Both the position numbers and the translations under genes were made by a program. Source: Odiellus spinosus (taxonomy: Eukaryota; Arthropoda; Arachnida; Opiliones; Phalangiidae). From it: a stretch of DNA of 64,000 nt. Below are positions 11,552 to 21,294 of the stretch, in pieces. The notes under the pieces are model-generated. The model was given only the letters and a program-made list of their open reading frames with translations. It did not search any database and was not told the origin of the DNA. The stretch covers positions 6,416,700 through 6,480,699 of the forward strand of contig OY987232.1 of the NCBI GenBank assembly GCA_963920705.1, read 5' to 3'. Each line of letters begins with the position of its first letter. The stretch's first letter is position 1.

Positions 11552-13423
11552 TTCTCAAATGAAAAAACAATCGAATCAGTTAAGGTTTATAAACGATTAA
11601 AAGATAATCAAAATCTTAAGTAAAAAACTGTAATAATCATATACGATAAGAATATAAAAAAGTATAGAGTTAAAAATTGGTAATAATAATAATATGCCGT
11701 AAAACAATAAAATTTGTGAGCAAACACAAGCCATTTGGTAATTTTGGACCCCTTCCTCTGTTGTTTGACAACTAAAGAAGTTTGCTATAAAATATTTCGC
11801 TGTTGTTTTTTTTTTCGTCGCTGATTTAAAGCCACCTTTTCAGTCGAGATTTTTTTGGCCAAGAATCGAGCTTTCGCGTTAAAAAAGGGGGAATCTTTTG
11901 TTTAAACTCAAGTTAACAGGCTTTAAGTGACCGAGAAGCGGATATTTAAAGACGCGTTTTCAATCTAGATATTTTTGGAAAAAGAATCATGGTATTATGA
12001 AATATTCGAAATTTGACATTTCGTTAAAAGTTTAAGGCAAAATGATGTGGTTGACAGTTATCATATTGAGTCAAATGAGAATAAATAACCTTCGAAGAAA
12101 TTATACCGTAGGGAGAAATGGGAATCCATATTTTTTGGTAAAATGGGGCCCCCATTGGGAGAAATGGGATTGGGTGAAATGGGACTACAGGTTTTTGGGA
12201 TAACTGATAATCTTAGGAGAAATCACAATGATTGGGACAAATGGGAACATACCTGTCTGATCCTTCTTGCATAAAGTAAGGGAGTGGGGAGCGCTGAAAG
12301 TGCAAGTGGTGGGCGTGGGTTAGATCTCAGCGGCTGTACGTTAACGTTTTAGTGTGTGTACGCGCCTTAGGACCGTAAATAAAGCGACTGCTCATGGGGG
12401 GGGGGGGCGATGCGAGCTCATGATGACCCGCCTACGTTTTACGCCACATACCGAGTGTCTATCATATCTTATCAACAAGCAGTAGCTTCATGCTAAAAAA
12501 TAAAATTTTGAATAATGACATTGCAAAAGTTTTACCAATTTACGTTAAAAAGGATTGTGCATCTGCCGTCACTATCTGTTTCATTCTTTCTATTTCAATA
12601 TATATCAAGGTCTAAAAACCAAATTAGTTATTTCGTCATCATTGGTTTGGTTACATCAACCCGCCCATTTAAGTCTTTCTGTTTTGATGCTGTATGGTTG
12701 GTTTACTTATAAGGCAATCTCGCGTGTGGTATACCGTATAATGTAAGAATAAAACTCTCGCATATTATCCGGTGCATTATCACGCATTGCTTACCTTATT
12801 TTCAAAAGCTGAATGTTCAAGAAGCCCAGATTCAAAGCAAATAAAAGCTGGTGCTTCTACTAGTCTTATCACACTCCTATTCAGCAGGCATGCAGGTACG
12901 TACTGGTAATTTGAGTAGATTGTACAAATGGACTGACGACTGTAAATATATTTTGAACTCTTAACAGAGTTATACAAATTTCGAGAACAGCGTTTCTAGA
13001 ATTGTTTTATGCTTGCATGGTTTTTTTTATTATGCGGCGTAAAGACTTTTTAAGCTACAGGGAAAGTTAAAAATCGACGTAAGAGAGCCGACTGATTCGA
13101 AACACTTGAGCGGTCACAGTCGTTCGCAGTCGATGTAAAAAAGCCACGTTTACACTAGAGACTTTGAAACGGTCAAATTATAAAATTTTGGGGTCACGAA
13201 TGTAGATCTTTGATAAAGAAACTAAATTAACATCTTGGAAAGTCGATTTGAACATTCGAATCAGTTTGAAAACGGTTTGAAAGTGGCAATTCTGAACGTA
13301 GCTGAAGTGAAATCGGAAGCGCCACTCTGGAGATATTCCGAATTTGGGATTGAAGACAATATAGACAAGCGTGGCCAGCTCAAGTTCTGTCAGTCTCTCC
13401 CCACTCAAAAGGTATGTGTCTAT
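11552..13423. other. Noncoding region with simple repeats
   Basis: No supported gene. Around 12,110-12,255 a degenerate AAATGGG/GGGAGAAATGGG word is repeated several times. A run of nine or more G lies near 12,399. Small open frames at 12,515-12,977 and 13,178-13,492 have no recognisable content and run on opposite strands. Confidence 0.4.
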
Positions 13424-13588
13424 TAGCGCCGGTCCCATTAGCGCCGTTTTCCATTTGCGCCGTCCCCATTTGCGCCGTCCCCATTTGCGCAATTTCCATT
13501 AGCGCCGTTTTCCATTAGCGCAATTTCCTATTAGCGCAATTCCCATAAGCGCCGTTCCCATTAGCTCCGTTCTCCATTAGCACCGTTT
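13424..13588. repeat. Array of short 'CCATTAGCGCCGTT' words
   Basis: About ten imperfect 15-17-bp units such as CCATTTGCGCCGTCC and CCATTAGCGCCGTTTT are arranged head to tail. A similar but diverged word array (CCATTTGCGCAC, CCATAAGAGCG) lies at 63,730-63,835. It may be the subterminal repeat of a non-autonomous DNA element. Confidence 0.6.
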
Positions 13589-13630
13589 CCGATATGGAGA
13601 TAACGTTTTTTACTTGAGTTGCCGTTATTC

Positions 13631-13690
13631 GGTCGCGGAGTGGTTAGCATAGACAGCTTCTAGCCAGAAGATAGTAAGTTCGAGCCTCCT
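13631..13690 (+). other. tRNA-like SINE head
   Basis: The sequence contains an A-box-like GGAGTGGTTAGCATAG, a CTTCTAGCCAGAAG stem-loop in the anticodon position and an AGTTCGAGCC B-box-like block. A second, diverged copy with TGGTTAGCATAGACGGCTG lies near 38,288-38,340. The acceptor stem does not close, so this is a tRNA-derived retroposon head or tRNA pseudogene rather than a working tRNA. Confidence 0.5.
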
Positions 13691-14158
13691 TTCGGAAAAT
13701 GGTAGTTTATTTGGTTCATACAAATTTTAATAATAATTGTTGTTCATTTCAGTTTTAATTTTTGATAGAACTTTCAGATAATGTATAGGAAAAATGTTGA
13801 AAAAATTACGAAATAGAGAGTGAGATAGTTTACCCATAAAAGTGGCCATGTCTCTCTCCTCTTTGCCAGCAGGTTCAAAGCTAAATATAATCTCTTCGAG
13901 CTCCGACGAACAGAGAGTGAGAGGACCCTCACTATCAATAGAGGGGTAAGTAGGGGAAGTTAAAAAGATGTTTGAACCCTTTTTCGTGGCGGAGAAGCGG
14001 AGTTAGGCCTTTAAGCACTCAAATAGTTGGAGTCCTAGATAAAAGAATTGGCGAGTGCTAGAACATTTGACCCAAAAAACAAGACTTTCATACCCCTATA
14101 TGATTTAGGCACGTTAAATAATTTCTAAAAAAAAATTTATAACTATGATTGTTTATAG

Positions 14159-14356
14159 GAGGATACCTTCGAAGATGAGGCGAGTTTAGCTGCTCACGTA
14201 AAAGCACTTAAAGAGGAATGGAAGAAAACTAGGCCAAACATAGTTATTGTGGATGAAAAAATGAAAAGAACTTTTCAATCTAGACGAAGACTATGTACCG
14301 AAAATTCAGTGACATTAATGTTGTGAATATATCCTAATTTCATTGATGAAAAAGAG
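14159..14356 (+). pseudogene. Host gene exon just left of the Polinton (SAMD3-like family)
   Basis: The exon starts after GTTTATAG and ends GAAAAAGAG|GTAATT. It is exactly 66 codons in phase 0: FEDEASLAAHVKALKEEWKK, then DEKMKRTFQSRRR, then, after one in-frame TGA, IYPNFIDEKE. This resembles the central region of a widespread animal family often annotated as sterile alpha motif domain-containing protein 3-like. The match is from memory of family style. The gene continues in phase at 28,165 on the far side of the Polinton. The TGA and a later 1-base shift suggest a pseudogene, unless they are sequence errors. Earlier exons were not found. Confidence 0.55.
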
Positions 14357-14362
14357 GTAATT

Positions 14363-14368
14363 ATTATT
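14363..14368. repeat. Target site duplication ATTATT (left)
   Basis: ATTATT directly precedes the AGTAGATAG... terminus. The same six bases follow the right terminus at 28,047-28,052. Six-base duplications are typical of Polinton integration. Confidence 0.9.
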
Positions 14369-14756
14369 AGTAGATAGAATTTACCGTTTCTGGCGCAGGT
14401 GGTACTCGGTGGTACGGTGGTACATGGGTGGTACGGTGGTACGCCATTTTGTTTTAAAAAATTTGATTTTTTTTTTTTTTTTTTTTATTCCGGGTTTCGA
14501 ACCCGGGACCCATAGGCTGGGGGTTGACGGCTTAGTTAACTTGGTCATTTCAGTTATCTACTTTTCTCCTTAAGCACCGTTTGTTTCTCGGTCATTCCCT
14601 TATCTTGGGTAAACATTATCTATTTTTCTCGGCTCTTCTTATATCAAGTGATTGAAAATTTAAATATTAAGGCGCGAAAATATTTTAATCATGGGAAAAA
14701 TTGTAAGCTTTGGTATCTCTACTGTTTACGATTTACCATATGAAGATAGGGTTAAC
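14369..14756. repeat. Polinton left terminal inverted repeat
   Basis: The repeat runs from AGTAGATAGAATTTACC to GATAGGGTTAAC and matches the reverse complement of 27,651-28,046 apart from the length of a T/A homopolymer. It contains five GGTGGTAC words (14,398-14,442), a tRNA-like block with a B box (about 14,493-14,540) and the start codon of a short frame at 14,691. Confidence 0.93.
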
Positions 14757-14861
14757 AACTATTTTCCATCCTTATCTATATTCTCGGTTCTTATCTCTAT
14801 GTTCATATATCACGTGATTGGAAGTTTAAATCATAAGGCGCCAAATCAAATGTGAATCTAT
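14691..14861 (+). CDS. Short frame starting inside the left TIR
   Basis: ATG at 14,691 opens a frame MGKIVSFGISTVYDLPYEDR that leaves the TIR at 14,756 and ends after about 50 codons, with a different tail from its right-end twin (27,531-27,716). It could be the leader exon of the left-hand gene, a small peptide, or chance. A splice from here to the 15,258 acceptor has not been shown. Confidence 0.3.
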
Positions 14862-15257
14862 AACCTATACTGAAACCTCTTTAAGCTTTTATCTTTTCGA
14901 ATTTCGCGCGGGTCTTGTATCAGTAGTATCGCGTTATCACCTATGTCAGGTCTTATCTCAAAACGCACGAGGAAAAATATAAAACTTGTCAAATATTTAA
15001 GATGAAGAATTTCACATAGTAAACATCGTGAAACACAAATTTCAAATTGAACTGTAAATATACGATTATTTGCATAAACCGATATATAAATGTGGAAAAT
15101 ACTTAAACAAGTTGGTGAAGACCATATTTAAAACAAAATATCTATCGTTAGGCCTAATTACCACGTGTATGAAGATTCGAAATAAATCAATAATATATAC
15201 AATTAAAACTCGAGATTTAACCCGAGGAAGTCCTTAAGCCTAATACCCTCGTGTGCA

Positions 15258-15666
15258 GTTTTTCCCTGGGGAATATCTCAAGTCATACCAGGACCGGAAG
15301 ATGCTTAATATCCGCGAAATGACGACCGGAAACGGAAAGAACTACGGAATGCTATTCCCCACTAAAAATGGATTCGCCATCCTAGGGGTTCTATGGGAGA
15401 AACTCTTGGAAAAGCATCAAGAAGTTGAAATCAAGCTTAACGAAACTAAGAAAGTCTACCAATCTATAAAGGACATAGTAGTTTCACAGCTAACGGAACT
15501 TATTAAAAACTCGTGTAACGGGTGTCTCATTGACCATCCATCGCAATTACAGCATGATTGTTTAACCTATGATTGGGCTGAGCGTGTAGAAATGAATTTT
15601 TCAACTGCGATTAATAATTTAAATATCCAATTAATTACTGAAATTTTTAATAACACAACTTTTTAA
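15258..15666 (+). CDS. PC4-like ssDNA-binding domain with C-terminal zinc knuckle
   Basis: The frame opens at 15,244, after a TAA, with no ATG before codon 15,301. A CTCGTGTGCAG acceptor at 15,257 suggests this is a second exon. The N-terminal half has FFPGEYLKSYQDRKMLNIRE, then NGFAILGVLWEKLLEKH. Its strand order and spacing recall the C-terminal domain of coactivator PC4/Sub1, which binds single-stranded DNA. The C-terminal half has CNGCLIDHPSQLQHDC, a Cys-Cys-His-His-Cys pattern likely to bind zinc. It is followed only by noncoding DNA, then the polymerase gene in the same direction. A role in replication or late transcription is inference. If translation starts at 15,301, the first PC4-like strand is lost. 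Confidence 0.5.
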
Positions 15667-15954
15667 GTTTCGAATTTTGTAAGCAAATGGTGACTAGAAT
15701 TATTTGCATTTCGAAACAATATTTGTAAATACAAAATAAAATTATAATATTCAAACTCGAAAGAATGTCATTTCTTAATATGTAAGCAAATAAAACTGGA
15801 GAAGTTTCCATATTCAATTAAATATTTGTTCTTCCCATCGTTTATTTCAAAATGGCCACTGCTAATTCTAATCAAGGGTCGATACTTTCAGAGTGAGATA
15901 AAGGCTAGCGTTTCCCCAATTAATCAGTGACTCATTGTTTAAGATAAGAAAGGG

Positions 15955-15962
15955 TATAAATA
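15955..15962 (+). promoter_or_regulatory. TATA box of the polymerase gene
   Basis: TATAAATA lies 119 bases before the polymerase ATG and is the best core-promoter match in the gap between 15,667 and 16,080. Confidence 0.5.
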
Positions 15963-16080
15963 CTTAATTTTCCCAAATCGAAAACATTACAAGTTCCTGC
16001 TCTCTTCAAGCAACATCATCTCCTCTGGTAATATTACAAGTCTTTAATTTTAAACCTAGTTATTAGAAATTAGCTAGAAT

Positions 16081-19000
16081 ATGGTCATTTGCCATATTTG
16101 CGGGGCAAAGTTTGTCCAAAGTCAAAGTTTGCGTCGCCATGAACGTGAAAAACACGGAGATATTAAATTTCCGTGTAGTTTTTGCGATCAAACCTTCTCG
16201 AGGAAGGATAGCGCTGCCCGGCATACGTTTGCCCACCATCATCCAGCTTCACCATCCCGATCGAAACGCCGCTTGGACATGGACCCTACCAAGGACGCTA
16301 AGAAGGTGAAGACCGACGGAACTCCACCATGGACTATCGACTTGATGCCCGCTTCCCGCCCGGTTCCTGATGTCATCGCCATCCCGTCAACTTCCCGCCA
16401 TGTTCCTGACGCCAACGCCATCCCGTCAACTTCCCGCACTGTTCCCGACGCTGCTCCATCAACTTCCGCCGCTCCATCCACCACGAACGTACCCGCCGAT
16501 ATTTCCGAATTGGAGAGGGAATTTCTGGAGAGTCAAAATGATCCAGGACTCAAAGAATTTCTCGACAACGAGGAGTTTCCGATGGGTACGCTCAGCAACC
16601 ATGAGAACGAAAAGCTACAGAATTTCATGCGGGAGATGGAAGACCGTGAAGCAGACGCCATTCCACCACCAGACATCGCTGCCCAAGACGGACCCGGAGT
16701 CTTCGACCAGCTGGAGGAAATGATGGCGCTACGCAACGCCATTTTCTGCGCTCGCTTCACACCGGCGGCTACGGAAACTGACGCGGAGGTTTACGCTAAT
16801 CGTCACAGGGCATCCCTCCTGAACTATTTGCAAACCAAGTTAGCCCGTGACAAAGGAATCAAATGGAACTTAACCATGCGGGTACGGTACGTGCGCGAAC
16901 TCAATACGGGCGAAGAGGTGGAGTTTATCGCGTATCATAATAGTAACGTACAAGTGACTTTAACGGTAGACAGTATTAATAGCCAGATTGACGCGTGTAT
17001 GGAAAATCTAAAACGGAAAATAGAGGAGTTTCAAAAACGCGGAAGTGGGTGGACCAGAGACCGGATCTTATTCATGCAAGTAAATATAATTACTTATTTA
17101 CCACTCGTAGGTGGAACTTTTATTCAACTACCCAAGGTACTCGCCGATAAAAAGGCTATCACGAACATTAAAAACGAGGACAATCGGTGTTTTCTATGGT
17201 CCATTCTAGCTCATTTACACCCGACAAAAAAAGATCCTAATCGTGTACAGAAGTATATTAGATTTCAAGATGAGTTAGACCTAGCAGGAATTTCATTCCC
17301 TTTTGAACTAAGCAGGGAAAAATTAATTAAGTTCGAGGAAAGAAACAATTTGTCGGTTAATATATTTTGCTATGAAAAATTCGTATACCCTCTCCACATT
17401 AGCGCGAATAGAGTTGAAAAAGCTCGCCAAGTAGATCTTCTTCTTATCGTGAAAGGGGAAAAAAGACATTATTGCCTAATTCGTAGTTTGAGTCGGCTAC
17501 TCAGTAGTTTCTCCAAGGACTCCCATACTACATTCTACTGTCGGTATTGTCTACATCGGTTCACCCGAAACAACGCGGAAGCTAATCGCGATGAACATGT
17601 CAAGGAGTGCAGTATTCATGGACCACAGAAAATTATCATGCCAAATAAGGAACCCATACTCGAGTTCCAGAAATTTGGATGGAGACAAAAAGTAAGTTTG
17701 ACATTTATTTTTATTTCTTTTTATTTATTTCTAATTAATTTTTTTCTTTTATAGAACAAGTTTGTCATATTCGCCGACTTTGAGGCTATCCTCCCTAAAG
17801 TCTCTACATGTATGCCCGACCCCACTCTCTCATCTTCGACCACGCTGGCCCATCACGTATCATGCGGGTTCAGTTACGTGATTATTGGCCCGGACGGAAT
17901 ACCATCAGAACCCGTGACGTATCGGGGGAAAGACGCAACGGAGAAGTTTCTGGAGAAACTTTTAGCCGAGGAAAAGATTTTGGTTGAGAAAATCAAAGAG
18001 AACGTTCCCATGTGTCTTTCCCCGGCGGAGGAAGTAGCTTTCCTAACATCATCAACTTGTTACGTTTGCGGTAAGGGTTTCACCGCCACCGACTACAAAG
18101 TCCGCGATCATGACCACACCGATGGATCATTTCGAGGAGCAGCCCACAACTCCTGCAACTTAAAATTAAAGGCGCCGAAGTTCATCCCCGTCTTTCTCCA
18201 TAATCTATCTGAGTAAATATTTTTAAATATTTTCAAAGTTATTTTTTATTTATTTATTATTATTTTTATTTTTTTTTCAGCTACGACGCTCATTTAATTA
18301 TGGACAAAATCGGGCTAATCAAGGAACATGAGATCAAATGCATCCCCAGTACCAGTGAGAAGTACATATCTTTCTCACTAGGTGGCCTACGCTTCCTCGA
18401 CACCATCAGGTTCATGCCCGCATCGTTAGAGGCTTTGGCGTCAAATCTCGCTAAAGGCGGTATGGACAAGTTTCCATGCATGAATAGTATCTACCAGCCG
18501 GATGAAGTTCAACTCTTACTTCGTAAACAAGTCTACGCGTACGATTACATGGACGGCGAAGCGAGATTTGATGAAACCCAATTGCCGCCGAAGGAAGCTT
18601 TCTTTAATACTCTGACGGAAGAACCTATCACTGACGCTGACTACGTCCACGCCCAGACAGTATGGGAAAAGTTCAACATCCAAAATCTAGGTAAGTTAAA
18701 TATATTGCTAGGTTAGGTTAGATTAGGTTAGGAAATAATATTTTTTTTTATTTTAGGAGAGTACCACGACTTGTACGTCCAGTCAGATGTCATACTCTTG
18801 GCGGATATTTTCCAGAGCTTCCGGACCATGTGTATGGATTATTACGGTCTCGACTGTACACACGCCTTCACTGGTCCGGGATTCGCTTGGGAAAGCGCCT
18901 TGAGTATGACTGGCGTCAAGCTGGAGTTACTCCTAGATTTGGACATGCATCTTTTCATCGAGAAAGGGATACGCGGCGGAGTCGCGATGATTAGCCACAG

Positions 19001-20473
19001 GCTTGCGGAGGCTAATAATAAGGATTTGCCGGAGACGTTCAATCCGACAAAACCTAGCAATTACATCGTCTATACGGGTAAGTTAATAGTTAATTCTATT
19101 CCGAAAAGGTTATTAATTTAAATTTTTAGATTGCAACAACCTGTACGGGACGGCAATGTGTGACTATCTACCGATAAGCGGCTTCAAGTGGATCGGAGCT
19201 TGCCCCGACTTCACGGAGGAAATCATCCTTAGTCACCCCGACGATGACGAGACCGGATTTATCCTGGAGGTCGATTTGGAATACCCCGAGCACTTACACG
19301 ACGAGCATAACTGCTACCCGCTGGCACCGGAGAAACGAGTTATCACCACCGAAGAATTATCTCCTTACTCCAAGGAACAGTTAAAGGAACTCGGACTAAA
19401 GGAGAAGGACAGTTTTCCGAAACTCGTGCCTTCCCTTTATACGAAGGAGAAATACGTCATTCACTACAGGAATCTTCAATACTACGTCTCCAAGGGATTG
19501 ATAATCACGAAAATCCATCGTATATTAACATTCACCCAGGGACCGTGGTTGAAACCGTTCATAGATTTCAACACGGAGAAGCGAAGGATGGCCACCAACG
19601 TGTTCGAGAAAGATTTCTTCAAGCTGATGAACAACGCAGTCTATGGTATGTAACCTAACCTAACCCAACCTAAACTAACCTAATCCAATTACCCACCCTA
19701 ATTTAATTAATGTTTCTTTCATAGGCAAGACTATGGAAAACTTGCGCAATCGGATAAACTTTAACCTCGTGCAAACTCCGGAACGGGCCATCAAGAAGGC
19801 CAGCTCCCCGACCTTTAGACGTTTCACGGTCTTCAAGAACGATCTGGTGGGGATTCATCGCAGTCACAAGGCTCTCGTCCTCAACCGTCCGATTTATATC
19901 GGCTTCGCCATTTTGGACTTGTCGAAACTCTTGATGTACCGGTTCCATTATGACGTCATCCGAGCCCAATATGGAGACGCCGCCAAACTTCTCTTCACGG
20001 ACACTGACTCGTTAACCTACCAGATCGAGACTGAAGACCTCTATCGGGATTTTGCTGCAAAGACTGACTTGTACGACTTTTCCGGATACCCCAAGGACCA
20101 TCCGCTATACAGCGATGCCAACAAGAAGGTGTTGGGAAAGTTCAAGGATGAACTCGACGGAACACCCATCCAGGAATTTTGTGGCTTAAGGCCCAAAATG
20201 TATTCTATACTCTCGGCCAAGGGAGAAAAGAAGACGGCAAAGGGCATTTGCCGTAGAGTTGTCCAGAAGAAAGTCCGCCACGCTCAGTATCGGGAATGCC
20301 TCCTCAAAAGAAAACTGACGGTGGAGGAGATGAAACGAATCGTCAGTCACCGGCATGAACTCAGCACCATAAGACAAACCAAACTATGCCTAAACCCATG
20401 CGATGACAAAAGATACGTCATAGACGGAATTTCCACCCTGGCCCATGGTCACTGTAAAATTCCAAAGGAATAG
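16081..20473 (+). CDS. Protein-primed DNA polymerase B, six exons
   Basis: Replicates the element from protein-primed ends. Exons: 16,081-17,691; 17,755-18,212; 18,281-18,690; 18,757-19,077; 19,130-19,645; 19,725-20,473. All introns are GT...AG and short, and the exons sum to 4065 bases (1354 residues plus stop). Domains: two C2H2 fingers (C4/C7/H20/H25; C32/C35/H48/H52); Pro/Ser-rich repeats at 85-140; a Cys-His peptidase-like region (C370, H463); a CxxC..HxxxC finger at 487-510; exonuclease I DFE (545-547); an endonuclease VII-like CYVC...DHDH block (~639-676); exonuclease II around HNLSDYDAH (686-694); exonuclease III YVQSD (833-837); polymerase A D934 with NNLYG; polymerase B NNAVYG (1101-1106); polymerase C DTDS (1198-1201); then KMY. 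No stop or shift is seen. Longer than a minimal pPolB because of the N-terminal modules. Confidence 0.93.
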
Positions 20474-20826
20474 TTTTTTCTAAATTTTTCTATCAAATGT
20501 TTTTTTTTTTTTTTTTTTTTTTTTTTTTCTGTATTAGTTTTTATTTATTTTCTGGTATGAATGAGTTATTAAAAAAATAGTATGAATCTAAACTTTGAAT
20601 TTATTTTTACCTATTCTTCATAAGCCTATTATAAGCCTAAATCAAAGGTCAGGGCGAAGAGAATGCCCCCGCGACTACCGCGCCGCGACGCGTTGGTAAA
20701 TTAACCGCGCGCGTTTGAAATTTGAATCGCGCGCGCGTGAACCGCGCATGCCCACCTCCCGTCAATTGGTTAAGTCAACTAAAATTAGGTTAGGTTAGGT
20801 TAGGTTAGATAAAAAACACAAGTATT
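20474..20826. other. Gap between convergent Polinton gene sets
   Basis: It holds a T homopolymer of about 29 (20,500-20,528), a CpG-rich, palindrome-rich block (about 20,655-20,755, with GCGCGCG runs) and (TTAGG)4-5 at 20,785-20,809. No gene is seen. Both flanking genes end here. Confidence 0.7.
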
Positions 20827-21291
20827 TTACAAAAAGTTTATTGAAAATCTCTTATACATAAATTCCGAAATCATTTTATCATTGACATTTTTATCTTTTT
20901 TATATCTTGCACATATATTAAACAATTTAACACCTCTACATCTATACAATGCAAAATAAACACAATATCCGCCACAAGTCATACTAAAGTTCCCTTGTAA
21001 TTGTTTGGAGTTAAATGTAACAGTTATACTGTTTCTTTCCACAAAATCGTTAAATTTAAACATGTCGGGAGGGTTACCGAAACTGTCAAAGAACTCTGTA
21101 TTCTTATTACGAGAAAAATAGATAGCCGTCCAATGTTCGCCTTCGGTATGTGATAATCCCGTATTTACAATATAGAGTGAAGGAAAGGTTTTAACAGTTT
21201 TGGGCAATTTATCGGCTGCGAAAATACCTCGAAACAGACCTTTAGTGAACGAATCTTTTTCCATTATTTTAGCTAACTGCTGAGAGTCCAT
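20827..21291 (-). CDS. Adenain-type cysteine protease
   Basis: A 154-residue protein of the adenovirus protease/Ulp1 fold, expected to process capsid precursors in assembling virions. The catalytic pattern is complete: GEHW with His53, FFDSFG with Asp69, a Gln in the SKQLQG stretch, and TCGGYC with Cys106 as likely nucleophile. The length is slightly below adenovirus protease (about 200). It starts three bases after the stop of the major capsid gene on the same strand, which suggests one late transcription unit. No breaks seen. Confidence 0.9.
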   Translation of the reverse strand: MDSQQLAKIMEKDSFTKGLFRGIFAADKLPKTVKTFPSLYIVNTGLSHTEGEHWTAIYFSRNKNTEFFDSFGNPPDMFKFNDFVERNSITVTFNSKQLQGNFSMTCGGYCVYFALYRCRGVKLFNICARYKKDKNVNDKMISEFMYKRFSINFL

Positions 21292-21294
21292 TTT

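Noticed and set aside
12395..12410. G-run as a G-quadruplex regulatory site
   Set aside because: A single homopolymer without four separated G-tracts; more likely a simple repeat or sequencing weak spot.
16239..16760. Several open frames opposite or overlapping polymerase exon 1
   Set aside because: Shadows of the GC-richer coding exon; the polymerase frame carries the motifs.
20785..20809. Real telomere or chromosome end
   Set aside because: Only four to five TTAGG units, inside a transposon; similar short runs are scattered through the window.
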